Shown: positions 1 through 6,625 of the stretch, in pieces
Numbering within the stretch: position 1 is the stretch's first letter
Layout: every line of letters begins with the position of its first letter
From: JAICLV01 sp036380925
GTDB taxonomy: Bacteria > Actinomycetota > Actinomycetes > Acidothermales > Acidothermaceae
DNA length: 15,676 nt
Assembly (NCBI GenBank): GCA_036380925.1
Contig: DASVDW010000132.1
Coordinates: 1 to 15,676, forward strand
Direction: 5' to 3'
Made by a program: the position numbers and the translations under genes
Notes under the pieces: model-generated
Database searches by the model: none
The model's input: only the letters and a program-made list of their open reading frames with translations
Told to the model about the DNA's origin: nothing

Positions 1-47
1 TCCATCGTGTGTCTGAACACGCTACGGGCGAAGTCCTCGTCGTTCAC
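1..47 (-). CDS. Partial gene, N-terminus only, coupled to the sigma factor
   Basis: Only the first 15 codons are inside the window; the gene continues past the left edge. The GTG start overlaps the sigma factor's TGA stop in a GTGA tetranucleotide, so translation is probably coupled. The visible residues read MNDEDFARSVFRHTM, which is acidic and soluble at the N-terminus. In actinomycetes, SigE-family sigma genes are commonly followed by a gene for a membrane protein or putative anti-sigma factor in just this overlapping arrangement, and that is my guess here. It rests on position alone. Fifteen residues are too few to assign a family. Confidence 0.6.
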   Translation of the reverse strand, partial: MNDEDFARSVFRHTM

Positions 48-556
48 GACGACCGTCCTTCCATCAGGTGTGAGCCGGTGAGCATCGCGCGCAGGTTCGT
101 CAGCCCTCGCGCGGTCTGCGATTTCACCGTTCCTTCGCTACAGCCGAGCGTGGCCGCGGTTTCCTCGACGTCGAGGTCCTCCCAGAATCGCAAGACCAGG
201 ACGGCGCGCTGCCGCGGCGGCATCTTTCCCAGCGCCTCAAGCAAAACCAGGCGATCCTCGACGTGGGTGTCGACGTCTGCCGGAGTGTCGGGTGGCTGCG
301 CCGAGCTCAGTTCGCGCCGCCACCAGAACCGCCGCTTTCGCTCGAACGTGGCTCGCACGAGCATCGTTCGCACGTAGGCGTCCACCCGCTCACGTTCTTG
401 GATCTTGTTCCAGTTGCCGTAGAGCTTGGTGAGGACGCTCTGCGTCACGTCGTCCGCATGATGCCAATCGCCGCACAGCAGGTACGCCGTCCGACGAAGG
501 TCGCGCATGCGGGACGCGGCGAAGCTCCGGAAGTCCGCCTCGTCTTCGGCGTCCAC
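44..556 (-). CDS. SigE-family RNA polymerase sigma factor (ECF-like)
   Basis: This is a 170-residue sigma-70 family protein of the two-domain extracytoplasmic-function type. Region 2 covers about residues 7-72 and includes RRTAYLLCGDWHHADDVTQ, close to the 'LLCGDWHxAEDLxQ' signature of actinobacterial SigE-family factors. Region 4 covers about residues 105-160, with MPPRQRAVLVLRFWEDLDV and the helix-turn-helix VEETAATLGCSEGTVKS. I chose the GTG at 556 because a GGAGGG ribosome binding site lies 5 nt upstream and homologues start just before region 2. A GTG at 613 would add 19 residues without family support. It lies 64 bp after purD and overlaps the next gene by 4 nt. The family redirects RNA polymerase to a small regulon; the signal here is unknown. 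Confidence 0.9.
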   Translation of the reverse strand: MDAEDEADFRSFAASRMRDLRRTAYLLCGDWHHADDVTQSVLTKLYGNWNKIQERERVDAYVRTMLVRATFERKRRFWWRRELSSAQPPDTPADVDTHVEDRLVLLEALGKMPPRQRAVLVLRFWEDLDVEETAATLGCSEGTVKSQTARGLTNLRAMLTGSHLMEGRSS

Positions 557-561
557 GCAGG

Positions 562-567
562 CCCTCC
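562..567 (-). promoter_or_regulatory. Ribosome binding site that fixes the sigma factor start
   Basis: The minus strand reads GGAGGG, then CCTGC, then GTG at 556. This is the best Shine-Dalgarno match near any candidate start of this frame. It argues for the shorter 170-residue protein. Confidence 0.7.
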
Positions 568-620
568 GTTCCCTCACCCGTTGAGAGGGCGCGACGGTGG
601 CGCCAGGTTGCACCCGCGAG

Positions 621-1877
621 CTAGGTCGGCGCCACGATTTCGCCGCGGATGGCCTTCAGCGCGATGTCGCCGCGGTGGTGGGCTCCGTCGAGCTCGATCT
701 TCTCGACGCCGGCGTAGGCCGCGTCACGGGCGGCTCGCAACGTCGGGGCGGACGCGGTGATCGAGAGCACCCGGCCCCCGCTCGACACGACGTCGCCATC
801 GCGGGCGGCGGTTCCGGCGTGCAGCGCGTACGCCGGCGCCGGGATGGCGTCGAGCCCTGAGATGGGGTCGCCGATGCGCGGCTGCCCGGGGTAGTTGGCG
901 GCGGCGACGACGACGGTGACGGCGAAGCCGGCTTGCCAGCGCAACGGCTGGTGCGCGGCGAGCGCGCCGGTGGCCGCGGCGTGCAGCAGCTCGGCGAGCG
1001 GGGTGTCGAGCAACGCCAGCACGACCTGGGTCTCGGGGTCACCAAAACGGGCGTTGAACTCGACCACGCGCACGCCCTTGCTGGTCAGCGCAAGGCCGGC
1101 GTAGAGCAAGCCGGCGAACGGCGTGCCGCGTCTGCGCATCTCGTCGATTGTCGGCTGCAGCACCGTCTTGGCGACCTCGTCGACCAAGCCGGACGGCGCC
1201 CACGGCAGCGGCGCGTACGCGCCCATGCCTCCGGTGTTGGGCCCGTTGTCGTTGTCGCCGACCCGCTTGAAATCCTGCGCCGGTATGAGCGGGACGACGG
1301 TGACGCCGTCGGTGATCGCGAACAGCGAGACCTCGGGGCCGTCGAGGAACTCCTCGACCACCACGCGCTCGCAGTGCGAGGCGTGCGCCAGCGCCGCGTC
1401 GCGATCTGTGGTGACCAGAACGCCTTTGCCCGCAGCCAATCCGTCGTCCTTGACGACGTATGGCGGGCCGAACTCGTCGAGCGCGCCGGCGATTTGGCGC
1501 TGGTCGGTGCAGACCCGCGACGCCGCCGTCGGCACGTCGGCGGAGGCCATCACCTCTTTGGCGAAGGCCTTGCTGCCCTCGAGTCGAGCGGCTGGTCCCG
1601 ACGGGCCGAAACAGGCGATGCCAGCTGACCGCACGGCGTCGGCCGCGCCCGCGACCAGCGGGATCTCCGGCCCGATCACGACAAGGCCGACGCCGAGTTC
1701 GGTGGCGAGCGCGGCGGTCGCCGCCGGGTCGCGCACATCGAGCGGATGGAGTCGGGCGAGCGCGGCGATGCCGGCGTTGCCCGGCGCGCAATGCAGCTGC
1801 GACACCGCGGGATCGCGCGAGAGGGCAAGGCAAAGCGCGTGCTCGCGGGCGCCGCCGCCAACCACCAACACCTTCAT
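621..1877 (-). CDS. purD: Phosphoribosylamine--glycine ligase (GARS)
   Basis: PurD performs the second step of de novo purine synthesis in the cytosol: ATP-dependent joining of glycine to 5-phosphoribosylamine to give glycinamide ribonucleotide. The 418-residue protein has the family's usual length. The N-terminal nucleotide-binding fold opens with MKVLVVGGGAREHALCLAL. An ATP-grasp domain follows, with YVVKDDGLAAGKGVLV near residue 135, DFKRVGDNDNGPNTGGMGAY near residues 205-225 and the metal/ATP-site segment VVEFNARFGDPETQVVLALL near residues 270-290. A C-terminal domain closes it. The ATG at 1877 has GGAGG 6 nt upstream; a longer reading from 1934 lies inside the upstream gene and lacks homology. 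Its ATG overlaps the acetyltransferase stop by 4 nt, so it is translationally coupled in a purA-GNAT-purD unit. Confidence 0.97.
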   Translation of the reverse strand: MKVLVVGGGAREHALCLALSRDPAVSQLHCAPGNAGIAALARLHPLDVRDPAATAALATELGVGLVVIGPEIPLVAGAADAVRSAGIACFGPSGPAARLEGSKAFAKEVMASADVPTAASRVCTDQRQIAGALDEFGPPYVVKDDGLAAGKGVLVTTDRDAALAHASHCERVVVEEFLDGPEVSLFAITDGVTVVPLIPAQDFKRVGDNDNGPNTGGMGAYAPLPWAPSGLVDEVAKTVLQPTIDEMRRRGTPFAGLLYAGLALTSKGVRVVEFNARFGDPETQVVLALLDTPLAELLHAAATGALAAHQPLRWQAGFAVTVVVAAANYPGQPRIGDPISGLDAIPAPAYALHAGTAARDGDVVSSGGRVLSITASAPTLRAARDAAYAGVEKIELDGAHHRGDIALKAIRGEIVAPT

Positions 1878-2512
1878 GCGGAGCCTCCGCGATCGGCCAA
1901 TGCCTTCTCCAGCTTGTCGCGGGTGGCTGACCATTCTTCAAGCAGGATCGAGAAGATCACGCTGTCGCGCCAACTGCCGTCGGGCCGGCGGATGTGGTGG
2001 CGCAGCACCCCTTCTGGCGTGGCCCCGAGTCTCGCGATGGCGGCCGCGGAACGGGTGTTGGCGACGTCGGTCTTAAGCGCGATCCGTTCGTAGCCACGCA
2101 CCTCGAACGCGTGCTCGAGCATCAGCAACTTCGCGGTGGTGTTGACGTGTGTGCGCCACCATGGCTTCCCGATGAAGGTGGCGCCGATTTCGATGCCGGA
2201 GCTGAAGATGTCGGAGTCCCAATACGACGTGGTGCCGACGACCGCGCCGTCGACGCAGGTGGCAAATGGGCAGCGCAAGCCTTGTTCTTGCTGCTCCAGG
2301 GCTCTCACCACAAGAACGCCGGTGGCCGTCTCGTCGATTGGTTGCGGGTACTGCAGCCATTGCCAAACGTCGGGGTCGCGCAGCGCGTGGTGCAGGCCTT
2401 GAACGTGCTCGAGCGTGAGCGGTTCGAGTCGGACGTTGCCGCGGCTCAGCACGACGGGGTCGGGCAACCGTTGGGGTCGAACGCCTGACGCGCCGCCTGC
2501 GGAGTCGGCCAT
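1874..2512 (-). CDS. GNAT-family N-acetyltransferase (RimJ/RimL-like)
   Basis: A 212-residue Gcn5-related acetyltransferase, expected to transfer acetyl from acetyl-CoA to an amine: a protein N-terminus, an antibiotic or a metabolite. The N-terminal strand and helix (GNVRLEPLTLEHVQGLHHAL) and the body match the RimJ/RimL-like group. GTTSYWDSDI is followed by the acetyl-CoA-binding segment PWWRTHVNTTAKLLMLEHAF near residues 117-136. Then come YERIALKTDVANTRSAAAIA and LGATPEGVLRHHIRRPDG, typical of the C-terminal half. The first 22 residues, rich in Gly/Ala/Pro, may be a disordered tail. The ATG is 2 nt after the purA stop with no convincing Shine-Dalgarno, suggesting translation re-initiation after purA. 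The stop overlaps purD. The substrate cannot be read from sequence, and a role in purine synthesis is not implied by position alone. Confidence 0.9.
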   Translation of the reverse strand: MADSAGGASGVRPQRLPDPVVLSRGNVRLEPLTLEHVQGLHHALRDPDVWQWLQYPQPIDETATGVLVVRALEQQEQGLRCPFATCVDGAVVGTTSYWDSDIFSSGIEIGATFIGKPWWRTHVNTTAKLLMLEHAFEVRGYERIALKTDVANTRSAAAIARLGATPEGVLRHHIRRPDGSWRDSVIFSILLEEWSATRDKLEKALADRGGSA

Positions 2513-2514
2513 CG

Positions 2515-3801
2515 TCAGGTGAGGCTGCGCAACTGCAGCGTCTGGTCGCGGGCCGGGCCGACGCCGATCACGCTGAACGGCGCGCCCGACATCTCTTGCA
2601 GCGCCTCGACGTAGCGCCGCGCGTTCTTCGGCAGGTCGTCGAATTCGCGGACGTTGGAGATGTCCTCGCGCCAGCCGGGAAACTCCTCATACACGGGTGT
2701 GGCGTGGTGAAAGTCGGTTTGCGTCATGGGCATGTCGTCGATGACGCTGCCGTCCGGCAGCCGATACCCCACGCAAACCGGGATGGTGTCGAACTCTGAC
2801 AACACGTCGAGTTTGGTGAGCACGAAATCGGTGACCCCGTTGACCCGCGCCGCGTACCGGGCGATGACCGCGTCGTACCAACCGCATCGCCGCGGCCGGC
2901 CGGTGGTGACGCCGAACTCGGCGCCGACCACTCGGAGCTTTTCGCCGTCCGGGTTTTCCAGCTCTGTCGGGAAAGGTCCGCTGCCCACGCGGGTGGTGTA
3001 GGCCTTGATGACGGCCATCACCCGGTCGATGCGGGTGGGGCCGATGCCCGAGCCGGTGCACGCGCCGCCCGCGGTGGCGTTGGACGACGTGACAAACGGA
3101 TAAGTGCCGTGGTCGACGTCGAGCAAGGTCGCCTGACCGGCTTCCAGGAGCACCGTCTTGCCGTCGTCCAAAGCGTCGTTGAGCAACTTGCCGGTGTCGT
3201 GAACCATCGGCCGCAGCCGATCGGCGTACGCGAGCAACTCGGTGACGACGGCGTCGGGGTCGATGGCGCGGCGGTTGTAAATCTTGACCAGCGAGTGGTT
3301 CTTCTGATCGAGCGCGCCCTCGACCTTTTGCCGAAGGATCTTCTCGTCGAACAGGTCCTGGACTCGCACGCCGACCCGCGACATCTTGTCGGCGTAAGCC
3401 GGGCCGATGCCGCGGCCGGTGGTGCCGATTTTCGCCTTGCCCAAGAACCGCTCGGTGACCTTGTCGATCGTCCGGTGATAACTCGCGATGATGTGCGCGT
3501 TGGCGCTGACCACCAGCCGGCCGGTGTCGATGCCGCGCTGGCTGAGCAGGTCGATCTCCTCGAACAGCACGTTGAGGTCGATGACCACGCCGTTGCCGAT
3601 GACCGGGATCACGGTCGGCGTGAGTATGCCGCTCGGCAGCAGGTGGACGGCGTACTTCTCGCCACCGACCACGATGGTGTGCCCGGCGTTGTTGCCGCCG
3701 TTGAAGCGCGCGCAGTAGTCGATGCGCTCGCCGAGCAGGTCGGTGGCCTTGCCCTTGCCTTCGTCGCCCCATTGGGCGCCGACGAGCACGATCGCGGGCA
3801 T
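2515..3801 (-). CDS. purA: Adenylosuccinate synthetase
   Basis: PurA catalyses the GTP-dependent condensation of IMP with aspartate to adenylosuccinate, the first committed step to AMP. The 428 residues match the full-length bacterial enzyme. The N-terminal motif VGAQWGDEGKGKATD (residues 7-21) carries the P-loop and catalytic Asp13. FNGGNNAGHTI supplies catalytic His41. GTTGRGIGPAYADK is the IMP-binding region, and VTTGRPRRCGWYD with LTKLDVLSEFD form the conserved IMP/GTP sites. The ATG at 3801 has a purine-rich AAGGAAGG about 11 nt upstream. The gene leads a tight purA-GNAT-purD unit and is preceded by a 136-bp gap with inverted repeats and a candidate promoter. Confidence 0.97.
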   Translation of the reverse strand: MPAIVLVGAQWGDEGKGKATDLLGERIDYCARFNGGNNAGHTIVVGGEKYAVHLLPSGILTPTVIPVIGNGVVIDLNVLFEEIDLLSQRGIDTGRLVVSANAHIIASYHRTIDKVTERFLGKAKIGTTGRGIGPAYADKMSRVGVRVQDLFDEKILRQKVEGALDQKNHSLVKIYNRRAIDPDAVVTELLAYADRLRPMVHDTGKLLNDALDDGKTVLLEAGQATLLDVDHGTYPFVTSSNATAGGACTGSGIGPTRIDRVMAVIKAYTTRVGSGPFPTELENPDGEKLRVVGAEFGVTTGRPRRCGWYDAVIARYAARVNGVTDFVLTKLDVLSEFDTIPVCVGYRLPDGSVIDDMPMTQTDFHHATPVYEEFPGWREDISNVREFDDLPKNARRYVEALQEMSGAPFSVIGVGPARDQTLQLRSLT

Positions 3802-3826
3802 TCGCGTTCAGACCTTCCTTGACCGG

Positions 3827-3868
3827 AAAGACCCCGGATTCGCAAGCGCGACCGGGGCCTCTTGCGAA
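3827..3868 (-). promoter_or_regulatory. Interleaved inverted repeats in the purA leader
   Basis: Two inverted repeats interlock upstream of purA. Read on the minus strand, TTCGCAAG (3868-3861) pairs perfectly with CTTGCGAA (3846-3839). AGGCCCCGG (3860-3852) pairs with CCGGGGTCT (3837-3829), 9 bp with one G-U; the pairing can extend two more positions at its base, into the first arm. The helices cannot form together as simple hairpins, so they are either alternative leader-RNA folds or, for the first, a DNA operator. The candidate -10 at 3872-3877 would start transcription inside the first arm, which favours an operator for that repeat and a leader hairpin for the second. The second hairpin is followed only by TTT, so it is a weak terminator at best. 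Function is inferred. Confidence 0.45.
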
Positions 3869-3871
3869 CAG

Positions 3872-3877
3872 AGGCTA
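3872..3877 (-). promoter_or_regulatory. Candidate -10 box for purA
   Basis: The minus strand reads TAGCCT, which fits the actinobacterial TANNNT -10 pattern. It would place the start of transcription around 3864-3866 and give a leader of about 65 nt. About 17 bp upstream is TGAGCG, a poor -35. The call rests on motif and position only. Confidence 0.35.
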
Positions 3878-3937
3878 CCCGATCTGCCGCCCGCCGCTCA
3901 TCTTCGGGCCGGAGGCGAGCGCCGGCGTCGCGACGGC

Positions 3938-4345
3938 CTAACCGGACAATTCGCCAGCGGCGGTGGGGCTTGAGTCCCGTAAGAATTGCTCGCAGCGGCT
4001 GGCCTCGTCGTCCTCGCCAATCGCTGCGGCCGCCCGGCCGAGCGCCCGCAGGCTGCGAAGAAAGCCCCGATTCGGCTCGTGCTCCCACGGCACCGGGCCA
4101 TGTCCCTTCCAACCGGCGCGGCGCAACTGGTCGAGCGAGCGGTGATAACCGGTCCGCGCGTACGCGTACGCCGTGACGGGGTCGCCCGCGTCGAGCGCGC
4201 TTTCGGCGAGGGCCGCCCACGCGGCGGCGTACGCGGGGTGCCGGGCGGCGACATCGCGGGCGGGTGTGCCGGAGTCGAGCGCGGCGCGGGCGGCTTCGTC
4301 GTCGGGCAAATGTGTCGCGGGTGGTTCGCCGAGCAGATTCGTCAT
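3938..4345 (-). CDS. DUF3151 family protein
   Basis: A 135-residue cytosolic protein of the actinobacterial DUF3151 family, whose function is unknown. The central block VTAYAYARTGYHRSLDQLRR, followed by GWKGHGPVPWEHEPNRGFLRSL in two parts, is the hallmark of the family. M. tuberculosis Rv0358, next to purA, has the same core as I recall it. It is mostly helical, with no signal peptide or membrane segment. I chose ATG 4345 because GGAAG lies 9 nt upstream and the conserved family region begins soon after; the frame stays open much further upstream, but that part is antisense to the regulator gene and shows no homology. It is upstream of and co-oriented with purA, separated by 136 bp. The recurring adjacency to purA suggests a link to nucleotide or core metabolism, but this is inference. 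Confidence 0.9.
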   Translation of the reverse strand: MTNLLGEPPATHLPDDEAARAALDSGTPARDVAARHPAYAAAWAALAESALDAGDPVTAYAYARTGYHRSLDQLRRAGWKGHGPVPWEHEPNRGFLRSLRALGRAAAAIGEDDEASRCEQFLRDSSPTAAGELSG

Positions 4346-4416
4346 GTCGCCAATCTTCCACGGCCCGCTGCCGCCAGCACCGCCGCGGACTCTTTCGCGG
4401 CCGGTGCGCGCGCCGG

Positions 4417-4422
4417 TACCCT
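4417..4422 (+). promoter_or_regulatory. Candidate -10 box for the LacI-like gene
   Basis: TACCCT fits the TANNNT -10 pattern. It would start transcription at about 4429, at the left edge of the palindromic operator, with the ribosome binding site GAGGAGGAG (4451-4459) about 20 nt downstream. The order of -10, operator, ribosome binding site and GTG is internally consistent. Confidence 0.4.
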
Positions 4423-4427
4423 CTCGC

Positions 4428-4443
4428 GTGAGAGCGCTTCCAC
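4428..4443 (+). promoter_or_regulatory. LacI-family type palindromic operator
   Basis: GTGAGAGCGCTTCCAC is an imperfect palindrome (12 of 16 positions symmetric) centred on AGCGCT. It closely resembles the GAGCGCTC-centred sites bound by actinobacterial LacI-family repressors of the CebR type. It lies 22 bp before the GTG of the LacI-like gene and covers the predicted start of transcription. This is the expected place for autorepression, or for repression by a paralogue. Confidence 0.55.
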
Positions 4444-4465
4444 GCCGAGCGAGGAGGAGATCCGG

Positions 4466-5380
4466 GTGGCTGTCTCGGGTGCTGTGCGAACGACCCACGG
4501 GCGGGGCTCGCGGCGCCCGACTCGCGACCACCGGGTGCTGGTCGACACCGTGCGCGAGCCGGCTGGGCCGCGGCGCACCGACACGGTGGCGATTGTGGTC
4601 CCGGAGCCGGAGTCGCGTATCTTCACCGACCCGTTCTTCGACCAGATGATCCGCGCGATCACGCAGACCTGCGCGCAGGCCGGCGTCCTCGCGCTCGCGA
4701 TGGTGGTGTCGGGCAACGAGGACCAGGTCGCGCGGTTTCTCTCGGGCGGTCGCACGGACGGCGCCGTGCTGATGTCCGTGCACGGCGACGATCCGCTGCT
4801 CGACATCGTCGAGCGGTCGGGTCTGCCCGCGGTCCTCAGCGGCCGGCCGCCAGCTGGCCGGCGGCTGCCTTACGTCGACGCCGACAACCGCGGCGGCGGG
4901 CAGCTCGCGGTCAGTCGTCTCGTCGAGACCGGACGTCGTCGCATCGTCACGATCGCCGGGCCGCCTGAGATGTGCGCCGGCGCTGACCGGCTCGCCGGCG
5001 CGCGGCGCGGTTGCCCGGATCTCGGCGACGACCGCGTCGAGCACGGCGACTTCAGCGCCGCGAGCGGCGAGCGCGCGATGCGCAGGTTGCTCGAGCGCTG
5101 CCCCGATCTCGACGCGGTCTTCGCCGCCAACGATCAGATGGCGAGCGGCGCGCTGCAGGGGTTGCGAGCAGCTGGCCGCCGGGTGCCGGACGACGTCGCA
5201 GTCGTCGGTTTCGACGACTTGGGAGCGTCGGAGTGCGACCCGCCGCTGACCAGCGTGCGGCAGCCCGTGGTCGAACTTGGGCGCCAGCTGGGCGCCACGC
5301 TGCTGGCTCGGTTAAGTGGCGCCCGCCCGAGTGCCGGCGTCGTGTTGCCGACCGAGCTGGTGGTGCGGCAGTCGGCGTGA
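4466..5380 (+). CDS. LacI/GalR-family regulator with eroded DNA-binding domain
   Basis: Residues about 36-304 form the periplasmic-binding-protein-like sensor domain of LacI/GalR regulators: RRTDTVAIVVPEPESRIFTD, then PFFDQMIRAI, VDADNRGGGQLAVSRLVETG, CPDLDAVFAANDQMASGAL and VPDDVAVVGFDDLG. The family normally begins with a ~55-60 residue helix-turn-helix and hinge helix. Here only about 35 residues precede the sensor domain. They retain a remnant (THGRGSRRPTRDHRVLVDTV resembles the 'TRxRVLxAVRE' stretch) but lack the first helix, a recognisable recognition helix and the 'LGYRPNxxARSL' hinge. Inside the sensor domain about 8 residues also seem missing near residues 177-185. The start is well supported: GAGGAGGAG lies 6 nt before GTG 4466, and a -10 box and operator lie directly upstream. 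It may be a decaying pseudogene or a sensor that no longer binds DNA. Any ligand, probably a sugar, is unknown. Confidence 0.8.
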   Translation: MAVSGAVRTTHGRGSRRPTRDHRVLVDTVREPAGPRRTDTVAIVVPEPESRIFTDPFFDQMIRAITQTCAQAGVLALAMVVSGNEDQVARFLSGGRTDGAVLMSVHGDDPLLDIVERSGLPAVLSGRPPAGRRLPYVDADNRGGGQLAVSRLVETGRRRIVTIAGPPEMCAGADRLAGARRGCPDLGDDRVEHGDFSAASGERAMRRLLERCPDLDAVFAANDQMASGALQGLRAAGRRVPDDVAVVGFDDLGASECDPPLTSVRQPVVELGRQLGATLLARLSGARPSAGVVLPTELVVRQSA

Positions 5381-5396
5381 CCCCGACGGGCAGACC

Positions 5397-5415
5397 GCTC
5401 GCCGGCCTAGCGAGC
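5397..5415. terminator. Possible bidirectional terminator hairpin
   Basis: GCTCGC (5397-5402) and GCGAGC (5410-5415) form a 6-bp stem with a 7-nt loop. It sits inside the 37-bp gap between the convergent LacI-like gene and fba. There is no T-tract on either side, so termination is inferred from position and symmetry only. Confidence 0.35.
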
Positions 5416-5417
5416 CG

Positions 5418-6440
5418 TCACTTCAGCTTGGTGCCGGTGCTGCGGAGGTCCTCGCAGGCCTCGACCACGCGGGCGGCCATGCCGTTCTCGGCGGCCTTCG
5501 ACCAGGTGCGCGGGTCGTAGGACTTCTTCACCCCGACCTCGCCGTCGATCTTCAGCACGCCGTCGTAGTTCTTGAACATGTGGTCGACGACCGGGCGGGT
5601 GTAGGCGTACTGGGTGTCGGTGTCGACGTTCATCTTCACCACGCCGTAGTCGAGCGTCTCGCGGATCTCCTCGAGCAGTGAGCCGGAGCCGCCGTGGAAC
5701 ACCAGGTCGAACGGCTTCTCTTGACCGTGCTTGTCGCCGACGGCGGCTTGGATGTCCTTCAGCACCGACGGACGCAGCTTCACGCCGCCCGGCTTGTACA
5801 CGCCGTGCACGTTGCCGAACGTCGCGGCCAGCAGGTACCGGCCGTTCTCGCCGAGGCCGAGCACCTCGGCGGTGCGCAACGCGTCGCCCGGGGTGGTGTA
5901 GAGCTTCTCGTTGATCTCGTGGGAGATGCCGTCCTCCTCGCCGCCGACGACGCCAATCTCCAGCTCCATGATGATCTTCGCTGCCGCGCAGCCTTCGAGC
6001 AGCTCGCGCGCGATCTTCAGGTTCTCCTCCAGCTCGACCGCCGAGCCGTCCCACATGTGGGAGCCGAACAGCGGGTTCTCGCCGCGCGCCACCCGTTCCT
6101 TGGAGATCTCGATCAGCGGACGCATGTAACCGTCGAGCTTGGTCGGCGGGCAGTGGTCGGTGTGCAAGGCGATGTGGACGTCGTACCTCGCCGCGACGAC
6201 GTGGGCGAACTCGGCCAGCGCCACCGCGCCGGTGACCATGTCCTTCACCTTCTGGCCGGACGCGAACTCCGCGCCGCCCCACGAAATCTGGACGATGCCG
6301 TCGCTTTCGGCCTCGGCGAAGCCCTGGATCGCGGCGTTCAGCGTCGAGGACGACGTGACGTTGATCGCGGGATAGGCGAACCGACCGGCCTTGGCCCGGT
6401 CGATCATCTCGGCGTAGACCTCTGGGGTGGCGATCGGCAT
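5418..6440 (-). CDS. fba: Class II fructose-bisphosphate aldolase
   Basis: This cytosolic zinc-dependent enzyme reversibly splits fructose 1,6-bisphosphate into dihydroxyacetone phosphate and glyceraldehyde 3-phosphate, in glycolysis and gluconeogenesis. The 340-residue length is typical of the actinobacterial enzyme. ALHTDHCPP (91-99) contains the catalytic Asp95 and zinc ligand His96. FGNVHGVYKPGG gives zinc ligand His212, and FHGGSGS (248-254) gives His249 and the phosphate-binding loop. KMNVDTDTQYAYTRPV (269-284) is the second phosphate-binding strand. ATG 6440 has TAGGAG 8 nt upstream; a longer reading from 6512 adds a low-complexity tail without homology. It converges with the LacI-like gene and is divergent from dedA, as fba and a DedA gene are in M. 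tuberculosis (Rv0363c/Rv0364). Confidence 0.97.
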   Translation of the reverse strand: MPIATPEVYAEMIDRAKAGRFAYPAINVTSSSTLNAAIQGFAEAESDGIVQISWGGAEFASGQKVKDMVTGAVALAEFAHVVAARYDVHIALHTDHCPPTKLDGYMRPLIEISKERVARGENPLFGSHMWDGSAVELEENLKIARELLEGCAAAKIIMELEIGVVGGEEDGISHEINEKLYTTPGDALRTAEVLGLGENGRYLLAATFGNVHGVYKPGGVKLRPSVLKDIQAAVGDKHGQEKPFDLVFHGGSGSLLEEIRETLDYGVVKMNVDTDTQYAYTRPVVDHMFKNYDGVLKIDGEVGVKKSYDPRTWSKAAENGMAARVVEACEDLRSTGTKLK

Positions 6441-6613
6441 TCCGGTTCTCCTACGTGCGACGTTGGCGAGGGGTGGGCGGCGGGCGCCGGAATCCGATGC
6501 GCCCGACAGCACCCGCGGTTGGGGTCAAGTATCGCGTATGTCGGCGGTCCATCGGCACGGGGCGGAGGTCCGCACGGCCACGGGCGGAAGGCCCAGACCG
6601 CCGCGGCGTCAGA

Positions 6614-6619
6614 TACGGT
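6614..6619 (+). promoter_or_regulatory. -10 box for a probably leaderless dedA transcript
   Basis: TACGGT matches TANNNT, and its last T is exactly 7 nt before the GTG at 6626. No Shine-Dalgarno precedes that GTG. In mycobacteria this spacing is typical of leaderless mRNAs, where transcription starts at the first base of the start codon. Confidence 0.5.
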
Positions 6620-6625
6620 CGGCAG

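Noticed and set aside
557..620. A CCCTC/GAGGG hairpin between purD and the sigma gene as a terminator
   Set aside because: The arms are only 5 bp (7 with a mismatch), there is no T-tract, and the hairpin lies next to the sigma gene's ribosome binding site. It was too weak to call.
3829..3868. An H-type pseudoknot riboswitch in the purA leader
   Set aside because: The interleaved arms have pseudoknot order, but the connecting loops would be 0 and 1 nt across 8-9 bp helices, which is too short. Alternative hairpins or a DNA operator fit better. I also see no known riboswitch consensus.
4466..4600. A frameshift hiding an intact LacI helix-turn-helix in another frame
   Set aside because: I read the other two forward frames. 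One has a short SRVLCERP stretch reminiscent of a recognition helix, but neither gives a full helix-turn-helix, so a single frameshift does not explain the loss.
3938..5044. A 368-codon minus-strand open frame that would extend DUF3151 upstream
   Set aside because: The extra part is antisense to the LacI-like gene, has no homology I recognise and is Arg/Asp-rich, as expected of a shadow frame in GC-rich DNA. The conserved DUF3151 region starts just after ATG 4345.
6455..6625. An N-terminal extension of the DedA protein
   Set aside because: The sequence is Arg/Gly-rich without a membrane segment or signal peptide and crosses the candidate -10 box. The GTG at 6626 gives a normal DedA N-terminus.
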